9,972 bases of DNA from assembly GCA_024710445.1 (NCBI GenBank), contig JANJUT010000032.1:1-9972 (forward strand), given 5' to 3'. This DNA comes from Thiobacillus sp. Its GTDB lineage: Bacteria; Pseudomonadota; Gammaproteobacteria; Burkholderiales; Thiobacillaceae. Under the pieces are notes generated by a model, which did not search any database, was not told the DNA's origin, and was given only the letters and a program-made list of their open reading frames with translations. The position numbers and the translations under genes are program-made. Of the stretch, positions 6,598 to 9,972 are shown in pieces (within the stretch, counting starts at the first letter, position 1; each line of letters opens with the position of its first letter).

Positions 6598-7715
6598 GCG
6601 CACGCCTCGCGATACACCGCCAGCGTTTGCGTAATGACGGACTCTAACCCAAACTCTGTTTTAGCCAGCAATCGCGACTGTTTGCCCATGTGGTCACGCA
6701 GCACAGCGTCGCCAATCAGTTTTTCCAACGCAGCCGCCAACGCAGCCGTATCGCGCACCGGTACCCGCAAGCCATTCACGCCGTCGCGCACCACTTCGCG
6801 ACAACCCGGCGCATCGGTCGTTACGATCGGCAAGCCACAGGCGGCGGCTTCCAGCAGAGACTTGGGCAAACCTTCACCATAAGATGATGGTAGACAAGCG
6901 ATATGTGCTGCCTGCAACACAGTGGGTATGTCTTCTCGCCTGCCCCACCATTCCACGCCATTGTTCCCGTTCCAATCACGTAAGCTCGATTCAGGCACCG
7001 AGGCTGGGTTGGCCGGATCAGGGTCGCCCACCAGAATAAAGCGTGCGTTGACACCCGCATCGGTCAAGCAGCGCGCTGCCTCGACAAACTCACCCACGCC
7101 CTTGTCCCACAACATGCGTGAAACCAGCACGATGCAAACCGGCTCTGGGGGGGAGGGTACAGGGTGAAAAGCCTGTAAATCCACGCCCGCGCCGCGAATC
7201 AGCCGTAAGCGCGCGGCAGACACGCCCGAGCGTTCGAGCAGAGACCAGTTTTCCGGGTTTTGCACAATGGTCAAGCAATGTGGCCGGTTAAGCAGGCGCG
7301 CCAGCATCCAGCGCAATACCGGACGAACAAGTCGCACGGTGCGACTGGACGAAGTAAACAGCCACCCCAGACCCGCCACCGCATTCACCTGCGCAGGCAC
7401 GCGCGCCAGACACGCTGCCAGCATGCCAAACATCACTGTCTTGAGCGCCACATGATGGACCAGATCAGGTTTTTCGCGGCGATACAGGCGCCATAGTGCT
7501 GTCACCTCACGCAGCGGATCGCCGCCGCGCCGTGACAGGTTGAAGGGGGTCAGGCGAATTCCTGTACTGCGAATGGCATCCGCGTGTTCACCCTCGCGGG
7601 TGGCCACCACCACGTCGAACCCTGCTGCCTGCGCGGCCACCGCAAGCGACAACCGGTGCGAAACGAAATACCAGTCTTCGGTGACCACGAACAGGAGTTT
7701 GGGACGGGTGTTCAT
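6594..7715 (-). CDS. GT4 glycosyltransferase, PglA/WbpU-like
   Basis: Encodes 373 residues from ATG 7715. That start is chosen because it overlaps the upstream stop as ATGA and is preceded by AAGGG at a suitable distance; the longer frame to 7769 adds a Cys-rich, unlikely N-terminus. The N-terminal domain carries LLFVVTEDWYFVSHRL (7-22), HHVALKTVMFG (87-97) and NAVAGLGWLF (111-120), a pattern typical of the PglA-type subgroup that extends undecaprenyl-PP-HexNAc. The C-terminal domain has LVSRMLWDKGVGEF (197-210) with the donor-binding Arg/Lys, and EX7E at E281-E289 in YGEGLPKSLLEAAACGLP. The Pro-rich linker HPVPSPPEP (184-192) joins the two domains. It probably adds the second sugar of the repeat unit on the cytoplasmic face (inference). 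Confidence 0.87.
   Translation of the reverse strand: MNTRPKLLFVVTEDWYFVSHRLSLAVAAQAAGFDVVVATREGEHADAIRSTGIRLTPFNLSRRGGDPLREVTALWRLYRREKPDLVHHVALKTVMFGMLAACLARVPAQVNAVAGLGWLFTSSSRTVRLVRPVLRWMLARLLNRPHCLTIVQNPENWSLLERSGVSAARLRLIRGAGVDLQAFHPVPSPPEPVCIVLVSRMLWDKGVGEFVEAARCLTDAGVNARFILVGDPDPANPASVPESSLRDWNGNNGVEWWGRREDIPTVLQAAHIACLPSSYGEGLPKSLLEAAACGLPIVTTDAPGCREVVRDGVNGLRVPVRDTAALAAALEKLIGDAVLRDHMGKQSRLLAKTEFGLESVITQTLAVYREACA
6605..6608 (-). promoter_or_regulatory. Shine-Dalgarno GAGG for the WbpV-like gene
   Basis: GAGG on the minus strand lies 7 bases before ATG 6597. It supports that ATG over the GTG at 6603, which would leave only one base between SD and start. It lies inside the end of the upstream glycosyltransferase gene. 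Confidence 0.6.
7147..7164 (+). other. G7 tract and G-quadruplex motif in the GT4 linker region
   Basis: A run of seven G (7147-7153), then A, GGG (7155-7157), TACA and GGG (7162-7164) gives four G3 runs with loops of 1, 1 and 4. It is on the plus (template) strand of the operon. In the coding sense the tract is C7 and codes for part of the Pro-rich interdomain linker. Confidence 0.45.
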
Positions 7716-9910
7716 ACGCGCACCCTTGAGACAAAAGGTTGCGCTAGTACAGCACCTAACACAAGCCACAAGACGCGCTGGTAAAGAATCTCATGTGCCA
7801 AACTAAAAATGGCGAATGCCAAGATTATTAGCAGCAAAACACGCCGTGCAGGCAGATGCGTTTTGAGTTGAATCGCGTACTGTAACAACAGGAAAAATGT
7901 CCACCCAAAGACCGCCATACCAACGAGTCCGAATTCGGCAAGTATCCATATAGGGGTATTGTGAATGACCTGTGGATACCCAAACCAAGCCGAACTTTTG
8001 GCGATGAATACACCGAGCCCCGCACCGAAAACCGGTGACTGACGCCACAATTCCAGACCATAGGTTAGCGATGCCCAACGTTGCCGGTCGCTATGATCTC
8101 CGGAAAAGGCGCTTTGGACGGGGGAACTCTGGATAAGAGTGGTTGGGGAACTCTGGACAAGAGTGGTTTGCGTACCCATCCAGACACCCACCAAAAAGAT
8201 AGCCGCGAAGACCAAACCCCAACTGAGCATTCTCCGATCCACCAGACGGCCGACCCCGGCAACAAACAGCATTGTCAGACCCACCAGCAAACCCGCACGC
8301 GAGGCGGTCCACACCAGTCCGGCCAGCACGATACCCAACAGCACAGAGAATATCAATGGCCGCTTGGAAAGATACAAGCCCACACTGCACCTTGCGTAAA
8401 CTCGGGAATAGCCAAGAAGTAGCGCCATCACAGCGAGCAACTGGAAGGCAAAGGCATTGCGATTGCCTGCGTAGCCTTCGAAATTGGGCGTCAATTGCGC
8501 GTCAGTGTTCACCCCCCAGTATTCCAGCAAGCGCAGAATAGCTTGCAACACTACAACGACGGCCGCGGTGGCGATCATGGTTTCGGCAAGGCGCCGCAGT
8601 CCGTGGGCACCGGCATTTGCAACAATTAAATATCCTGCTGAAAGATAACCCAGCAATACCAGCCAGCCCAGGAGTCGCCCGCCGAGTGCCCACTGTGTGA
8701 CACCGATTTCCAACCAGCCGTTGATAAAGCCCAGCAGCAGCAATAGGCTGATCACTCCCAGGGCCAGGTTAAAGTGTCTGATTTTCCATGCGGGCATTTG
8801 TTTGGAAAATAGCGCATGCAAACCCACCGCTGCCAGCGCCAGAATGGCAAATGGATCAGCCAGGTTAAGATTGATCACGCCACCCGGTAAGCTTAAGTGA
8901 ACTTGAAAAAACACCGTGACTGCCACCACCATACCCAGTATCCAGGCTGCGGATTTTTCGATTTCCGACACCGGATGAACCGTCACGGCTAAAGGCTTGG
9001 CCGATTCAGGCATAGGGGATGTTCTGACGGCAAAAGGCGTGGCAGCAAGTATGACCAGGGTGGAACACAGTCCAATGATCACCGACACCGTCACCGCGTC
9101 GGTAGCGGAGATCCCCAGCTTGCCGAGCACGTATACCGCAGCCAACTCGCGTACGCCCCAGCCATTGACGGAAATCGGCATGCTGGCAGCCAAACTGATG
9201 ATGGCCGCAGCGGCAAACAAGGATGCGACAGGAACATCCGGACTGACCGCTAGAATCCCCAGCACGAAACACCCTAGTATCAACAACTGCCCGGCAAGTG
9301 TCAGCCCGGCGATTGACATCGCCCGCGCGGAATTGGCCCATGAAAACATCTGCCCTGATAATTTCGTTTCAAACCTTGAGCGCCCCAGCCACAGACTGAG
9401 TACTCCCCCACCCAGCGCAGCGATCACGATCTCGATGAGGGATATGTTCTGGAAAAAGCCGTCAATCACGGAATTCCCGAGCAGATAAAATCCACCTAGT
9501 ACGCCAAGCGCTCCGCTGACAAGCGCCAGTAGCGTGCGCTCGTAAGCAGCGAGGCTGGCATTTACCACAGGCTGCACGCCACATTTTTGCAGTACTGCCT
9601 GGCGGCCCACGACCTGTCCGAACAGAGAAATCACAACGAGCCCGGTTGCATGGCCCGCAACGCAGGCGCGCGAAACAACTTTCCAGGGCAAGGCAATGCC
9701 GAAATGCGCCAGTACCCGCCAGAACCGAAACGACACCACAAACAAATTCGCTAGCAGCAGTGCCAGAATGCCGGCCAAAGTCCAGGGCGGAAACCCGGCC
9801 AGCCGTTGCAAGACGTTTTCAACACTGGGCAGCCAAAAAACAAGGATGACCAGAAATAGTGAGACACAAGTAGCGAGCAAACCCCGAATAGGAAATTTAT
9901 TTGGTTTCAT
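7712..9910 (-). CDS. Fusion: MprF/UPF0104-type flippase-like domain + O-antigen ligase/polymerase domain
   Basis: Encodes 732 residues from ATG 9910. That start has GAGG upstream and forms ATGA with the preceding stop; the longer frame to ATG 9955 lies in the upstream gene. Residues about 10-293 match the lysylphosphatidylglycerol-synthetase TM family (PF03706/UPF0104): an FRFWRVL segment (61-67), SLFGQVVGRQAVL (95-107), NASLAAYERTLLAL (117-130) and the signature SMPISVNGWGVRELA (243-257). After a short hydrophilic linker (about 294-320), residues 321-732 form a second polytopic domain of the WaaL/Wzy (Wzy_C, PF04932) type. It has LPGGVINLNLADPFAI (341-356), YAGNRNAFAF (480-489), TASRAGLLVG (535-544), the large periplasmic loop, and GAGLGVF...IHNTPIWILAEFGLVG with His650. 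The C-terminal half would ligate O-antigen to lipid A-core or polymerize O-units; the N-terminal half may translocate or bind a lipid. No aminoacyl-transferase domain is present. The order of domains is clear; the joint function is inference. Confidence 0.83.
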   Translation of the reverse strand: MKPNKFPIRGLLATCVSLFLVILVFWLPSVENVLQRLAGFPPWTLAGILALLLANLFVVSFRFWRVLAHFGIALPWKVVSRACVAGHATGLVVISLFGQVVGRQAVLQKCGVQPVVNASLAAYERTLLALVSGALGVLGGFYLLGNSVIDGFFQNISLIEIVIAALGGGVLSLWLGRSRFETKLSGQMFSWANSARAMSIAGLTLAGQLLILGCFVLGILAVSPDVPVASLFAAAAIISLAASMPISVNGWGVRELAAVYVLGKLGISATDAVTVSVIIGLCSTLVILAATPFAVRTSPMPESAKPLAVTVHPVSEIEKSAAWILGMVVAVTVFFQVHLSLPGGVINLNLADPFAILALAAVGLHALFSKQMPAWKIRHFNLALGVISLLLLLGFINGWLEIGVTQWALGGRLLGWLVLLGYLSAGYLIVANAGAHGLRRLAETMIATAAVVVVLQAILRLLEYWGVNTDAQLTPNFEGYAGNRNAFAFQLLAVMALLLGYSRVYARCSVGLYLSKRPLIFSVLLGIVLAGLVWTASRAGLLVGLTMLFVAGVGRLVDRRMLSWGLVFAAIFLVGVWMGTQTTLVQSSPTTLIQSSPVQSAFSGDHSDRQRWASLTYGLELWRQSPVFGAGLGVFIAKSSAWFGYPQVIHNTPIWILAEFGLVGMAVFGWTFFLLLQYAIQLKTHLPARRVLLLIILAFAIFSLAHEILYQRVLWLVLGAVLAQPFVSRVRV
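7723..7727 (-). promoter_or_regulatory. Shine-Dalgarno AAGGG for the PglA-like GT4 gene
   Basis: AAGGG on the minus strand sits 7 bases before ATG 7715, inside the last codons of the fusion gene. It fixes the start at 7715 and allows re-initiation as well as ATGA coupling. Confidence 0.55.
8121..8168 (-). repeat. Two-copy 24-bp in-frame tandem repeat in the ligase loop
   Basis: The copies are 8121-8144 and 8145-8168 and differ at one base (T/C at 8134/8158). They encode the octapeptides TTLVQSSP and TTLIQSSP (residues 582-597), followed by a degenerate VQS. The repeat falls between a membrane helix and the conserved loop of the O-antigen ligase domain, so it should be periplasmic. Near identity at the DNA level suggests a recent slippage duplication. 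Confidence 0.9.
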
Positions 9911-9972
9911 TGCGGAATTACCTCGGGGGCGGAATTGACAGTGCCTTCCAGCCATGCCTGATACATCAACAC
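9907..9972 (-). CDS. C-terminal end of an upstream gene, possibly asparagine synthase-like amidotransferase
   Basis: The minus-strand frame is open from the window edge to TGA at 9909-9907, giving 21 residues that start VLMYQAWLEG. The stop overlaps the fusion gene start as ATGA (9907-9910), the same coupling as the other operon junctions, so this is very likely the end of a real gene. The WxLLM-(F/Y)-x-(A/L)-WL pattern resembles the C-terminal helix of asparagine synthase (glutamine-hydrolysing) proteins, which occur in O-antigen loci (WbpS of Pseudomonas O6) to amidate uronic acids. With only 21 residues this identity is a guess; the existence of the gene is more certain. Confidence 0.5.
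   Translation of the reverse strand: MLMYQAWLEGTVNSAPEVIPQ
9921..9924 (-). promoter_or_regulatory. Shine-Dalgarno GAGG for the fusion gene
   Basis: GAGG(T) on the minus strand precedes ATG 9910 by 10 bases. It supports 9910 as the start of the ligase fusion instead of the in-frame ATG at 9955. Confidence 0.55.

Noticed and set aside
7716..7769. Longer N-terminus for the PglA-like glycosyltransferase
   Set aside because: The added 18 residues are Cys-rich and unlike the family, and ATG 7715 has AAGGG and the ATGA overlap.
9911..9955. Longer N-terminus for the fusion protein starting at ATG 9955
   Set aside because: The extra 15 residues overlap the upstream gene's end, and ATG 9910 has the better SD and the ATGA overlap used elsewhere in the operon.

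Overview
The window is a glycan (LPS/O-antigen or capsule-like) biosynthesis locus from a Gram-negative bacterium, probably a betaproteobacterium. That placement is an inference: the GC content is moderate to high, a bacterial ELM1-family gene sits next to a GT4 glycosyltransferase, and a Pseudomonas-type wbpV-wbpL-wbpM gene order is present. There is no rRNA or other marker to place it more exactly. The window is almost entirely coding; the largest gap between genes is 2 bp. I see no RNA genes, insertion sequences or CRISPR arrays.

Layout. The left part (1-1814, + strand) holds the 3' portion of an ELM1-family gene, overlapped by a complete family 4 glycosyltransferase gene; both look like LPS-core-type functions. 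These meet tail to tail, with 2 bp between stop codons, a long minus-strand operon that covers 1817-9972. In transcription order the operon reads: the last 21 codons of an upstream gene (possibly an asparagine synthase-like amidotransferase); a 732-residue membrane protein that appears to fuse an MprF/UPF0104-type flippase-like domain to an O-antigen ligase/polymerase domain; a PglA-like GT4 glycosyltransferase; a WbpV/WbpK-like NAD-dependent reductase/epimerase; a WbpL/WecA-like undecaprenyl-phosphate sugar-1-phosphate transferase; a WbpM/CapD-type UDP-GlcNAc 4,6-dehydratase; and a GT10 (fucosyltransferase-family) enzyme. Every junction in this operon overlaps: five are the 4-base ATGA type and one is 11 bp.

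How the genes work together (inference from family knowledge). WbpM converts UDP-GlcNAc to a 4-keto-6-deoxy intermediate. The WbpV-like enzyme reduces it to UDP-QuiNAc or UDP-FucNAc. WbpL loads that sugar phosphate on undecaprenyl phosphate, starting a repeat unit. The GT4 and GT10 enzymes extend it. The fused membrane protein would handle the lipid-linked glycan at the membrane: ligation or polymerization by its C-terminal half, and possibly lipid translocation by its N-terminal half.

The points most worth a second look are the flippase-like/ligase fusion, an A AAA AAC slippery site directly before the ELM1 stop where a -1 shift would join ELM1 to the glycosyltransferase, a recent 24-bp in-frame tandem duplication in the ligase loop, and two G-quadruplex motifs on the template strand of the operon.
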